From Arthrobacter gandavensis (GTDB lineage Bacteria; Actinomycetota; Actinomycetes; Actinomycetales; Micrococcaceae), in assembly GCF_015355785.1 (NCBI RefSeq), contig NZ_JADKYW010000006.1, forward strand, positions 727,982 through 791,981: DNA of 64,000 bases, written 5' to 3'. A program made the translations under genes and the position numbers. How positions within the stretch are numbered: the stretch's first letter is position 1; the number at the start of each line of letters is the position of its first letter. Shown here piece by piece: positions 1 to 7,891 of this stretch. A model generated the notes under the pieces. That model saw only the letters and a list, made by a program, of their open reading frames with translations, was not told the origin of the DNA and searched no databases.

Positions 1-504
1 GCGGACAGCTCATCCGGAATTCCCGTCCGTCAGGCCACCCCCGTTCCCGCAGAAGCCATCCCGGCACCGGTTCAGGTCCAGGTTGAAGGTACGGGAATCG
101 ACCTCGAGGTTGTCCCCGTCGGCATCGAGGACAACGGGGCCATGACTATTCCCGACAATCACGTCCAGGCCGGATGGTACAAGTACGGGCCGGCGCCTGG
201 TGCCGACGCCGGTTCTTCGGTGCTGGCCGCCCATGTGGACTCCAAGACCGAAGTGCTGCCCATCGCAGGACTCAAGAACGTTCCCCCGGGGACCCTGGTG
301 ACGGTGACACGTGAAGACGGCTCGCAGGTCACCTACCAGACCCAGCAGGTCGAGAACATCGCCAAGCGGTCCCTCGACGGACACCGCCTCTTCGACCGGG
401 CAGGAGACCATCTGCTCAGACTGGTCACCTGCGGCGGACAGTGGCTCGACACGGAGAACGACTATGAAGATAACGTTGTGCTCACGGCAGCACCGGTATC
501 ATAG
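1..504 (+). CDS. Class F sortase, 5' end cut by window edge
   Basis: The open frame enters from the left edge and ends in TAG at 502-504; about 167 residues are visible. A proline/alanine-rich linker is followed by a sortase beta-barrel with the catalytic His in an AAHVD motif and the catalytic Cys in TCGG near the C-terminus, the class F arrangement common in actinobacteria. Sortases are membrane-anchored extracytoplasmic cysteine transpeptidases; the N-terminal membrane anchor would lie upstream of the window. No substrate with a sorting signal is visible nearby, so the target is unknown. A downstream ECF sigma gene follows on the same strand. Confidence 0.85.
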   Translation, partial: ADSSSGIPVRQATPVPAEAIPAPVQVQVEGTGIDLEVVPVGIEDNGAMTIPDNHVQAGWYKYGPAPGADAGSSVLAAHVDSKTEVLPIAGLKNVPPGTLVTVTREDGSQVTYQTQQVENIAKRSLDGHRLFDRAGDHLLRLVTCGGQWLDTENDYEDNVVLTAAPVS

Positions 505-572
505 GGAAAATGGGCACGCGAACCCCGACGGTCGCGGCCCCTACACAGGCTTACGGCAGGAGAACCGCCCCG

Positions 573-1142
573 ATGTCACCCGGTGTGCCCGAGTTCGGCG
601 ACGGCCTGGACCAGGCCTTCGCCGCAGGTGAGGAGGCCGCACTTGCCGAGGCTTACCGCCGCTTTGCGCCGCTGGTCCGCACCATGTCCCTTCGGCGCCT
701 GATAGATGCGGGGGCGGCGGACGACGCCGTGCAGGAGGTGTTCATTCGGGCCTGGCGGTATCGGGATACCTATTCCCCTGAGCGCTCCACCCTCGCGGCC
801 TGGCTCATTGGCATAGCGAGGAACGTATCAGCGACAATGACATCTTCGAGGCTCCGTGAGGATGATGTGCTGGAAGGCGCCGCAGCAGTCAGCGAGCGCG
901 CCGGCACCGGAGGGCCTGATCCGGAGGGCGTCGCTGACAAAGTCGTCCTGGATGCCGAGCTCAGGCGCCTGGGCGAACCCCAGCACTCGATCCTGCGGCT
1001 GGCCTTCCACGAAGACCTGACACACCAGCAGATCTCGGAACAACTTAGCCTGCCGCTGGGCACTGTCAAGAGCCATATACGCCGGGGACTCGTCCAACTG
1101 AGGCAACGATTGGAGGTAAGCGATGCAGCACCTGCACGATGA
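573..1142 (+). CDS. ECF RNA polymerase sigma factor (SigK-like)
   Basis: About 189 residues with sigma region 2 (core-binding and -10 recognition, including a DDAVQEVFIRAW segment) and region 4 (helix-turn-helix, with LPLGTVKSHIRRGL near the C-terminus). I chose ATG 573 because AGGAG at 558-562 lies 10 nt upstream; the frame stays open to ATG 510, which would add 21 residues of low complexity. The stop overlaps the next gene by 20 bp, and that gene encodes an RskA-type anti-sigma factor, so this is a sigma/anti-sigma pair of the SigK type. It probably directs an extracytoplasmic or oxidative stress regulon, but the target promoters cannot be read here. Confidence 0.9.
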   Translation: MSPGVPEFGDGLDQAFAAGEEAALAEAYRRFAPLVRTMSLRRLIDAGAADDAVQEVFIRAWRYRDTYSPERSTLAAWLIGIARNVSATMTSSRLREDDVLEGAAAVSERAGTGGPDPEGVADKVVLDAELRRLGEPQHSILRLAFHEDLTHQQISEQLSLPLGTVKSHIRRGLVQLRQRLEVSDAAPAR

Positions 1143-1884
1143 TGCATTGGCTCTCCTGGCCCTGGGCGAGGATCCCACAACTGAAGAAACCGCGCATCTG
1201 GAACACTGCGGGCAGTGCGCCGGAGAGATCACGGCCTACGGCCGCGTCGTTAAGGCAGGACGAAGTGCGGCAGAAGCCGGTTCCGTTCCGCCGCCGACGG
1301 TCTGGGCAGGCATCCACGAAGCTCTCGGGCTGGCCCCGTCACTGCGGAAAGACCCGCTGGAGGACCGGCAGGAGCAGCGGACAAGCCAAGGTTCGGTGAG
1401 TCCACCCGGTCCGGCAGGAGCCGCGCTTCCCGTCTCGCTGGCAGACGAACGGCGCAAACGCCGAGGGACTAAGTGGTTCGCCGCAGCAGCTGCCGCCGTA
1501 GTGGTCGCCGGAGCGGCCACCTGGGGTATCGTCCGCGGATTCGAGCCGCAGCCGGAAGTGCTGGCCTCCGTCTCGCTGGAACCCCTGCCTTCCTACAGCG
1601 ACGAGGGGACGGCAACCGTAGACCTGCTGCCTGACGGCGAACGTGAACTTGTCATCACGTCCAGCAGCAGCGATGCCGAAGGCTACCGCGAGGTCTGGCT
1701 CATCTCCCCCGACATCACCTCCATGGTCAGCCTTGGCGAAATGGACGGGACCGAGGCGCGTCTGAAGATCCCGGACGGCCTTGACCTCAGTGCCTATCCG
1801 ATCGTGGACATCTCGGATGAGCCCAACGACGGGAATCCGGAGCACTCTGGCAAGTCCATCCTGCGGGGCCAGCTGGAGCTTTGA
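1123..1884 (+). CDS. Anti-sigma factor, RskA family
   Basis: This is a 253-residue membrane anti-sigma factor. Residues 25-32 hold a zinc-type HxxxCxxC anti-sigma motif (H25, C29, C32). One transmembrane helix spans about 118-138, followed by an extracytoplasmic RskA C-terminal domain ending with a typical SGKSILRGQL tail. The cytoplasmic domain would hold the sigma factor encoded just upstream, whose gene overlaps this one by 20 bp. The stop TGA overlaps the TTG start of the next gene (TTGA), so all three are probably translationally coupled. Release of the sigma factor would need proteolysis; the next gene encodes a candidate intramembrane protease. Confidence 0.88.
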   Translation: MQHLHDDALALLALGEDPTTEETAHLEHCGQCAGEITAYGRVVKAGRSAAEAGSVPPPTVWAGIHEALGLAPSLRKDPLEDRQEQRTSQGSVSPPGPAGAALPVSLADERRKRRGTKWFAAAAAAVVVAGAATWGIVRGFEPQPEVLASVSLEPLPSYSDEGTATVDLLPDGERELVITSSSSDAEGYREVWLISPDITSMVSLGEMDGTEARLKIPDGLDLSAYPIVDISDEPNDGNPEHSGKSILRGQLEL

Positions 1885-2615
1885 GCTGGGCTGCTGATTT
1901 CTGGAACAGACTAACCGCGGGATTCGCCCGTGCCGACGGCCTGGATGCCCAGCCCTGGCTGCTCGTCTTCGTGACAGCTGCCGCGGTCATCCTGTCCGTC
2001 CCGGCACCGACGTGGCGCTGGTTCGGCATGTTCGTCACGTTCGTACACGAGCTGGGGCATGCCTTCGCTGCCCTGACAGCTGGCCACCGGATCACCGGCA
2101 TCGAATTGAGGTTTGATCATTCCGGGCAGATGCGCAGCCTCGGACGAACCCGTTTCGGGGCCGTCTGGGCGGGCTTCTGGGGTTATCCGGTGCCGGCGCT
2201 CACGGGCCTGGCCCTCATTTGGGCGGCAGTGGCCGGGTGGGCTCCTGCCGCACTGTCCCTTGGGGTGCTGGTGCTGGCGGCGGCGCTCGTCTTCATCCGC
2301 AACGTCCAGGGAGCCGCCATCGCGCTGGGCTGCGCCGGGGTCGCTGTCCTGTTGCTGTGGTGCGTGCCGGCGGACGGAACCGCCTCCGTGACTGCCTCGC
2401 TCGGGATAGCGCTTCTAGTGGGTGCAGTCCGAGACTGGCTGAACCTGCTCAGCGTCCACACCAGGCGACGGACGGCACTGGAGTCCTCGGACGCCTGGAT
2501 CCTGGCCCAGCGTTCGAAAGTGCCGTCCGCCGTGTGGCTGCTGCTGTTCGCCGCGGTTATCGCGGCCTGCGCGGCTGCGGCAGTATGGCTGCTGGTTCCT
2601 GGCCTGCTGAACTGA
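1881..2615 (+). CDS. M50B-like membrane metalloprotease, coupled to anti-sigma gene
   Basis: This is a 244-residue multi-pass membrane protein. It has a zinc-metalloprotease HELGH motif near residue 55 in the first hydrophobic region, followed by about five hydrophobic helices and an SDAWILAQ segment that could supply the third metal ligand, as in M50B-like proteins. The start is TTG 1881, overlapping the anti-sigma stop codon by 4 bp, with the purine run in CTGGAG just upstream as ribosome site. M50 site-2 proteases cut transmembrane helices of anti-sigma factors. The coupling to an RskA-type gene suggests, but does not prove, that this protease acts on it. Confidence 0.8.
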   Translation: MSWAADFWNRLTAGFARADGLDAQPWLLVFVTAAAVILSVPAPTWRWFGMFVTFVHELGHAFAALTAGHRITGIELRFDHSGQMRSLGRTRFGAVWAGFWGYPVPALTGLALIWAAVAGWAPAALSLGVLVLAAALVFIRNVQGAAIALGCAGVAVLLLWCVPADGTASVTASLGIALLVGAVRDWLNLLSVHTRRRTALESSDAWILAQRSKVPSAVWLLLFAAVIAACAAAAVWLLVPGLLN

Positions 2616-2650
2616 CGGGCGGCTGTTGGCGCCTGCCGTCGGGCGGGTAC

Positions 2651-3124
2651 CTAAGGTGCGTCCGCCGGCCGCTCTTCCACGGGATCCGGTCCCTGCGCGC
2701 CGTCAGCTTCCGGAGCATCGGGGAAGGAAACCCGCAGTTCAAGGCGGTGCTGCCCGTCCTCCGTCTGGGAGAAAACGGCTTTGCCGGAAATGCCGGTTAG
2801 GCCCGCCGTGCCGGACCCTGGGATGATGTGGCCCGACGACGCCGTGGCTTCCCCTTCGGCCAGGCCCCAGTGCTGGATCACCATGGTGCCCTCACGTCCC
2901 TCGACGCTGCCGGCAAACACCTCGCTGCCCACGTATCCTGCTCCGGTCGCGTTGCCTGCCAGCAGCAGGTCGGAAACGCTGGTGCCCGTAATGGGCCCCT
3001 CAAAGATCTTCACCGCGCGGACAGTGGAGAGTTCGCTGTTGGTTCCCTCCACCACATAGGGCGTCGGTTCCCAGGAGGAAACTTCAAAATCGGCAGTGAT
3101 CGAATGTTCTGTTCGGTCGGACAT
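2651..3124 (-). CDS. DUF3224 domain protein
   Basis: This 157-residue cytoplasmic protein matches the DUF3224 family pattern: a compact beta-barrel with a conserved HSITADFEVSSWEP-type N-terminus, a central IQHWG motif and a SGTAGLTGISG motif. The start is ATG 3124. The frame continues upstream, but that extension has no family resemblance and would cross the divergent promoter region. No signal peptide or membrane helix is seen. It converges on the M50 gene and diverges from the GT87 gene. The biochemical role of DUF3224 is unknown; the fold resembles ligand-binding or allene-oxide-cyclase-like barrels. Confidence 0.8.
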   Translation of the reverse strand: MSDRTEHSITADFEVSSWEPTPYVVEGTNSELSTVRAVKIFEGPITGTSVSDLLLAGNATGAGYVGSEVFAGSVEGREGTMVIQHWGLAEGEATASSGHIIPGSGTAGLTGISGKAVFSQTEDGQHRLELRVSFPDAPEADGAQGPDPVEERPADAP

Positions 3125-3245
3125 GCCTACAGTATTCCGTGTTCGGCTGCCGATTGCATGCCGCCCGCGCGCCGCAGGTACCCTTATCGCTGGGGTGCGG
3201 CAGCCCGCGCGCCTTGGAATCCCCCGCGAAGGAGCACCACCGAGC

Positions 3246-4505
3246 ATGTCGTCCATCCCCGTTGCCGGTCAACCCAGCTACACGCGTTCCAGAGTCCTGT
3301 GGCCGGCCTTCGCGGGCGTGCACCTGCTTTTTTTTGGCCTTCTTTCACCGCTGGTCTTTACCGGCGAGGTGCTCAGTGACATCCAGTTCTACCGCCAGTG
3401 GGCCTTCGAGGGACTGCAGGAGGGCCACTGGCAGGGCATCACCACGGACTGGGTCTATCCCATCGGCGCGCTGGCTCCGATGCTGCTGGCAGCGGCTTTC
3501 GGTTACGGCCCCTACCAGTTCGCCTGGTTCCTGATCTTCGCCGGACTTAATGCTGCGGCATTTGCTGTCCTCACCGCCGACCGGACCCGCGTGCGCTGCG
3601 TCGCCGCGTACTGGTGGCTGGGCATCACCGCGCTGCTGGGGCCGGTCGCCGTCGGCCGTATTGACGGCCTCACCGCTCCCCTGGTGATCATGGGCCTGCT
3701 GTGGCTCGCTACCCGTCCGGTTGTGGCATCGCTCCTGCTGTCCGCCGCCACCTGGATCAAGGTCTGGCCGGCAGCGGTGATCCTGGCGGTTCTCGCCGTT
3801 TCGAAGCGGCGCCTGACCCTCCTGGTCACCGGAGCCGCTTTCTCCGCCGTCGTTGCAGCCACCGTTGCTGCTGCCGGCGGGCTGCGCCACCTGTTGAGCT
3901 TCATGGGTGCCCAGGGGGACCGCGGGATGCAGCTGGAAGCGCCTTTCACCACGCCCGGGCTGTGGCAGGCAATCCTCGTCCGGTCGGACGCCTACATCTA
4001 CGAAGACACGGTGATCAATACGCGTGAAGTCCGCGGCGCGCTGGGAGAACCCGTTGCCGCGCTGATGACGCCGCTCCTGGCCCTGGCGGCCGTCGCCGTC
4101 GTGCTCCTGCTCGTTTGGGCACTGAAGCGCGGCGCCGACGCCGGTGCGCTGCTGGCGGCTGGTTCGCTGGCCCTGGTCAGCGCATTCATCGTCTTCAACA
4201 AGGTTGGCTCGCCCCAGTTCATGCTGTGGCTGGGTGCCGTGGTCGCCGTTGGCCTTGCCTGGGAAGGCCGCGCCTGGCGGGTCCCCGCTGCCATGATGAT
4301 CGCCGTGGCAGCGCTGACCACCCTGGTCTACCCAATGTTCTACGAGGCGCTGTACAACGATCTCAACGTTGCCGTGGCTGTCCTGCTGTCCGTTCGGAAC
4401 CTTCTCCTGATGGCGCTGCTGGCATGGTCGCTCGGAAAGATCACGGCCCTGGCCCGCGCCGGAAGCGTCAGCGAATCCGGAGTTCGCCCGGAGCCGGCTC
4501 CGTAA
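3246..4505 (+). CDS. Glycosyltransferase family 87-like membrane protein
   Basis: About 419 residues with roughly ten hydrophobic helices, matching the GT-C fold of GT87/DUF2029 mannosyltransferases, which use polyprenyl-phosphate mannose on the outer face of the membrane. The first extracytoplasmic loop carries acidic residues after the first helix (EVLSDIQFY), where these enzymes place catalytic Asp. I chose ATG 3246, preceded by AAGGAG at 3229-3234, over an in-frame codon 50 positions upstream. Its 3' end overlaps the oppositely oriented mptB-like gene by 38 bp. Together they point to lipomannan or related cell-envelope mannan synthesis. Confidence 0.78.
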   Translation: MSSIPVAGQPSYTRSRVLWPAFAGVHLLFFGLLSPLVFTGEVLSDIQFYRQWAFEGLQEGHWQGITTDWVYPIGALAPMLLAAAFGYGPYQFAWFLIFAGLNAAAFAVLTADRTRVRCVAAYWWLGITALLGPVAVGRIDGLTAPLVIMGLLWLATRPVVASLLLSAATWIKVWPAAVILAVLAVSKRRLTLLVTGAAFSAVVAATVAAAGGLRHLLSFMGAQGDRGMQLEAPFTTPGLWQAILVRSDAYIYEDTVINTREVRGALGEPVAALMTPLLALAAVAVVLLLVWALKRGADAGALLAAGSLALVSAFIVFNKVGSPQFMLWLGAVVAVGLAWEGRAWRVPAAMMIAVAALTTLVYPMFYEALYNDLNVAVAVLLSVRNLLLMALLAWSLGKITALARAGSVSESGVRPEPAP

Positions 4506-6006
4506 GCTTCTTCCGGAACAGGACCTTCGTCTTCGGGTCCAGGAAGATCAGGTAAAGGGCAAAGGCGACGGCGGTAACTGCCGCAATCTGCCGGGCGGCG
4601 CTCAGGCTGAACTCGAAGTAGGGCCAGATGTCGAGCTGGTCGCTGATCGCGTAGACCATGAAGAAGGACACAAACAGGTACAGCGTCTTGACCTGCCAGT
4701 CGTTGCGGATACCGGTAACGGAAAACAGCGGAATCAGCCACACCACGTACCAGGACTGGATCATGGGCGCCAGCATGACAATCGCCGCGAAGGCGAGCGC
4801 CAGGCGGCGGACCAGCCTGGAGTAGTCGCCAACGAACATCAGCCATACGGCGACGGCGAGGGAAGCCAGCCGTCCGAGGGTGTGCACCACGTCGGCGAAT
4901 GACCAGCCGGGCAGCCCCAGCGAGTTCCCCAGGGTGGCAACGACCAGCCCGACGAACCCCACGGGGGCGTACCAGATCCAGACACTGCCCGGGGTGCTCA
5001 GCGCACCAACCCAGCCGAAGCCAAGTCCGTTGACGACGCCGAGGACGGCCAGCAGCCCAAGCGACAGTCCGGCGGTCATGAACCAGTACACGAATTTGCG
5101 CGGCCAGGAGGCTCCCTTCCCCGCCCACATCAGGCCGATGAAGGGAAGGAAGATCAGGGTGATCGGTTTGATGCCCACGGAGAGCGTGATGAGCACGGTC
5201 CCCAGCACGCCGCGCTTGTTCGCCGCATAGTACAGGCCTGCGAGAGCCAGGCCGATCATGAGCGCGTCGTTGTGGATGCTGGCGATGAAGTTCGTCAGGA
5301 ACAGGGGGTTCGCGGCCGTGAGCCACAGGGCCCGGTTTGGATTGATGCCGTGCATCTGGGCGAGCTTGGGCACATAGTAGACGCACATGGCGACGCCGAT
5401 GAGGGCGATCAGCCTGAAGAGCAGGATCGAGAACTCGGTCTGCCCGCCCGTAATCCGCACCACGATCTCTTCGAGCCAGAGGAAGATGGGCCCGTAGGGT
5501 GTGGGGCTCTGCGCCCAGAGGTCGTCCGCTCCCAGCTGGAGGTAGTTGGAGATCTGGGAGTAGCCGTCCTTGTAGGGGTTCAGCCCGCTCACCATGACCA
5601 GGCCCTGGGCAATATAGGCGAACACGTCCCGGCTGAACAGCGGCAGCGTGAGGCACATGGGTCCGCCCCAAGCCAGGATGGCCTTGAGCACGTAGGGGCG
5701 CGACTGCGGCCCCCAGTCTCCGATCCGCTGCCCGAAGCGCAGCCAGGAGCGCACGAGCAGCATTCCGCCCAGCGCCAGCAGGAGGACGGAGATCACCGCG
5801 CCGGCGGGCTCAAAGCGAAGCCACATGATGAACTCGACCCGGCGCAGCTCATACGAAGAGAGGGACAGCCAGCCCACCCCGAAGGAGCCGGCAAGCATCA
5901 TCATCGAGCCGATGAACCCATGGATGATCGCGACGTTGGGATGGTCGGTTTTCGTCCTCACCGGTTCGGGAGACGAAGGCTCGGTCGCAGGGACCTGGGC
6001 GGTCAT
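4468..6006 (-). CDS. mptB: Polyprenol-phosphate-mannose alpha-1,6-mannosyltransferase, MptB-like
   Basis: This is a 512-residue multi-pass GT-C glycosyltransferase. Family features seen are an N-terminal cytoplasmic tail, a first periplasmic loop with a SRDVFAY motif (catalytic Asp), a conserved NPYKDGY segment and a TPYGP motif. MptA/MptB extend the alpha-1,6-mannan backbone of lipomannan in mycobacteria and corynebacteria. The start is ATG 6006; the longer open frame to 6108 adds 34 basic, cysteine-rich residues that look unreal. The 3' end overlaps the GT87 gene by 38 bp tail to tail. MptA and MptB cannot be told apart from motifs alone. Confidence 0.8.
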   Translation of the reverse strand: MTAQVPATEPSSPEPVRTKTDHPNVAIIHGFIGSMMMLAGSFGVGWLSLSSYELRRVEFIMWLRFEPAGAVISVLLLALGGMLLVRSWLRFGQRIGDWGPQSRPYVLKAILAWGGPMCLTLPLFSRDVFAYIAQGLVMVSGLNPYKDGYSQISNYLQLGADDLWAQSPTPYGPIFLWLEEIVVRITGGQTEFSILLFRLIALIGVAMCVYYVPKLAQMHGINPNRALWLTAANPLFLTNFIASIHNDALMIGLALAGLYYAANKRGVLGTVLITLSVGIKPITLIFLPFIGLMWAGKGASWPRKFVYWFMTAGLSLGLLAVLGVVNGLGFGWVGALSTPGSVWIWYAPVGFVGLVVATLGNSLGLPGWSFADVVHTLGRLASLAVAVWLMFVGDYSRLVRRLALAFAAIVMLAPMIQSWYVVWLIPLFSVTGIRNDWQVKTLYLFVSFFMVYAISDQLDIWPYFEFSLSAARQIAAVTAVAFALYLIFLDPKTKVLFRKKLTEPAPGELRIR

Positions 6007-6283
6007 CGTGGGTCGTTCCAATCTCTGGTTCGTACGGCGGGTCCCAGCGAACGGGCACCAGGTTCGAAAGCAAGCGCCTCCTCGGGCGGGCGCACACGCC
6101 TGTCCCAAGAAACCTTCCCGGCCCGGACACCCGTCACAGGGTACGGCCAGGGCGGCTCCGTCAGGCCAAATATTAGCATCGAGACATGCAACTGCCCTCG
6201 GACGCGGCGCGCTGCACAGCCAGTGGGGTGCGGCTCACATAGACTGTCCGGGTTGGATCGGACGAGGCAAGGCGGGACGGGCT
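6007..6283. other. Intergenic region between divergent mptB-like and small membrane protein genes
   Basis: This gene-free stretch lies between two divergent genes and must hold both promoters. The only clearly AT-rich patch is near 6168-6180, reading TAATAT on the minus strand, a possible -10 for the mannosyltransferase gene. I see no matching -35, no terminator and no repeat. Confidence 0.4.
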
Positions 6284-6871
6284 GTGGGGCGCCACCGGGC
6301 AGAACCAGAAGTGAGGCGGCGCGGTCGGCGCGCCGTAAAACAGCACGGCGGCGGACACCGCAGCCCGGAACTCCTCGGGTGGGGGATGTTCATTTCGGCG
6401 ACCACCGCAGCATGTCTCTTCTGGGCTCGGATCCCGCTGCCTGCCGCTGCCGCCACCTCCGCCTTTATCCTCGCAGCGTTCACCGCGGCCTGGTACGCCT
6501 CCAGGAGCCCGGCGCTTGCGGGACGTCCCGACGCCGCAGCCCCGGCGGCCGTCCGGCCACAGCCGGCGGCGGCACGTCAGGCTCCGGTGGTCCCTGTTGC
6601 GGAACGGCAGCAAACTGCGCGTAGGCAGGACGAGCCGGAACAGCCCCCGGCCCCGGTCATCCCGCCGGCCCCGGGAGCAGCCCGTGAATTCATGACCGCT
6701 CCCCTCCCCGGAGGGCCCGGGATGCAGACCAGCCGCTGGACCCGCACGTTCGGCCCGCCTGATACGGGGTCCCTTCCCCTGCAGCCCTACGTGCCCGTTC
6801 CGGCGGCATCGGTCCAGACTGCCGATTCCGAGCGCCACGACCGGCGGCAGCGAAGCCACTCGAGCCTCTAG
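6284..6871 (+). CDS. Small membrane protein of unknown function
   Basis: About 195 residues: a short basic N-terminus, two closely spaced hydrophobic helices (a MFISATTAACLFWA segment and the following alanine-rich one), then a long proline/alanine/glutamine-rich tail with no recognised domain. Codon use has strong third-position GC like its neighbours, which supports coding. The start is uncertain: GTG 6284 has a purine-rich AAGGCGGGA stretch upstream, and GTG 6311 and ATG 6386 are alternatives. It lies 38 bp before oligoribonuclease on the same strand. I do not recognise a family; a two-helix anchor with a cytoplasmic disordered tail is the simplest reading. Confidence 0.55.
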   Translation: MGRHRAEPEVRRRGRRAVKQHGGGHRSPELLGWGMFISATTAACLFWARIPLPAAAATSAFILAAFTAAWYASRSPALAGRPDAAAPAAVRPQPAAARQAPVVPVAERQQTARRQDEPEQPPAPVIPPAPGAAREFMTAPLPGGPGMQTSRWTRTFGPPDTGSLPLQPYVPVPAASVQTADSERHDRRQRSHSSL

Positions 6872-6909
6872 GCCAGCAGCGATCCGGCACCGCGGGGTAC
6901 ATTTGTCCC

Positions 6910-7527
6910 GTGCCAATAACAAATGAACGCATTGTGTGGATCGACTGCGAAATGACCGGGCTTGACATCAGCACCGACGCCTTGATCGAGGTCGCGGTGC
7001 TCGTCACGGACTCCGAGCTGAATATCCTCGGCGAAGGCGTAGACGTTGTCATCAGGCCGGAAGCCTCAGCCCTGGAACAGATGGGCGACTTCGTCCGCCA
7101 GATGCACACCACCTCCAAGCTCCTCGATGAGCTGCCCGGCGGCATGACACTGGCAGAGGCTGAAGCTGAAGTCATCGAGTACATCACCAAGTGGGTACCC
7201 GAGCCGAAGAAAGCCCAACTGGCGGGCAACTCCGTAGGAACGGACCGGATGTTCCTGGCCCGCGACATGCCGGAGGTCATCGACTACCTGCACTACCGAA
7301 TCATCGATGTCTCCACCATTAAGGAACTCGCACGCCGCTGGTATCCGCGCGCCTATTTCCAGTCGCCTGCCAAGAACGGCGGCCACCGCGCCCTGGGCGA
7401 CATCCAGGATTCAATTAACGAGCTCCGCTACTACCGTGAAGCGATCTTCGTTCCGGCGCCGGGCCCGGATTCCGCCGCGGCCAAAAAGATCGCCGCGGGC
7501 ATCAGTGAACCGGCCGTCGAGAGTTAG
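6910..7527 (+). CDS. orn: Oligoribonuclease
   Basis: This 205-residue DEDD-family 3'-5' exoribonuclease degrades 2-5 nt RNA fragments, including pGpG. Exo I motif WIDCEMTG (catalytic D and E) is at residues 10-17, a NSVGTDRMFLARDMP segment holds the second Asp, and the C-terminal HRALGDIQDS motif carries the last catalytic His/Asp. Length matches the family, with about 25 extra residues at the C-terminus. The start is GTG 6910, within nine codons of the first motif. It is a cytosolic, generally conserved actinobacterial enzyme. Confidence 0.96.
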   Translation: MPITNERIVWIDCEMTGLDISTDALIEVAVLVTDSELNILGEGVDVVIRPEASALEQMGDFVRQMHTTSKLLDELPGGMTLAEAEAEVIEYITKWVPEPKKAQLAGNSVGTDRMFLARDMPEVIDYLHYRIIDVSTIKELARRWYPRAYFQSPAKNGGHRALGDIQDSINELRYYREAIFVPAPGPDSAAAKKIAAGISEPAVES

Positions 7528-7650
7528 CTGCATCACTTTTAGGCCCCGAAGTGGCGGATGTGTCAGGAGCACCCAAAAAACCGTGTAAGCTTGTATCCGC
7601 TGCCTCAGATAAATGAGTTTTCACAGACCACTCGCCTGGACTTGGAAATG

Positions 7651-7656
7651 AATAAT
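7651..7656 (+). promoter_or_regulatory. Candidate -10 element for tRNA-His
   Basis: AATAAT sits 13 nt before the tRNA and matches the sigma-70 -10 consensus at five of six positions in an otherwise GC-rich region. No good -35 is found at 16-18 nt upstream. Confidence 0.4.
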
Positions 7657-7669
7657 CTGAGTGCACATG

Positions 7670-7742
7670 GTGGGTATAGCTCAGTTGGCAGAGCGCCTGG
7701 TTGTGGTCCAGGAGGTCGCGGGTTCAACCCCCGTTACTCACC
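7670..7742 (+). tRNA. tRNA-His (anticodon GTG)
   Basis: A full cloverleaf can be drawn: acceptor GTGGGTA pairs with TACTCAC (one G-T wobble), the D-arm has AGCTCAGTTGGCAGAGC, the anticodon loop reads TTGTGGT with anticodon GTG, and the T-arm has GGTTCAACCC. G at 7669 can serve as the extra G-1 characteristic of tRNA-His, opposite discriminator C at 7742. CCA is not encoded. A strong terminator follows 28 nt later, so it is a single-gene unit. Confidence 0.97.
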
Positions 7743-7769
7743 CGGAAGAGGCTGGTCTCCAGCTTCGCA

Positions 7770-7803
7770 AAGACCGCCTCGGATATTTCCGGGGCGGTCT
7801 TTT
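7770..7803 (+). terminator. Rho-independent terminator of tRNA-His
   Basis: A nine-base stem (AAGACCGCC paired with GGCGGTCTT) with a 14-nt loop is followed by TTT. It ends the tRNA-His transcript before the acyl-CoA dehydrogenase gene. Confidence 0.85.
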
Positions 7804-7891
7804 ACGTATCCCCCCAGCTGACTGAATCCAGATGGCAGCTGCACAGCGCTGAGGCGCATGAGCCGGCAGGACAGAACTAGGAGGCGCCGCG

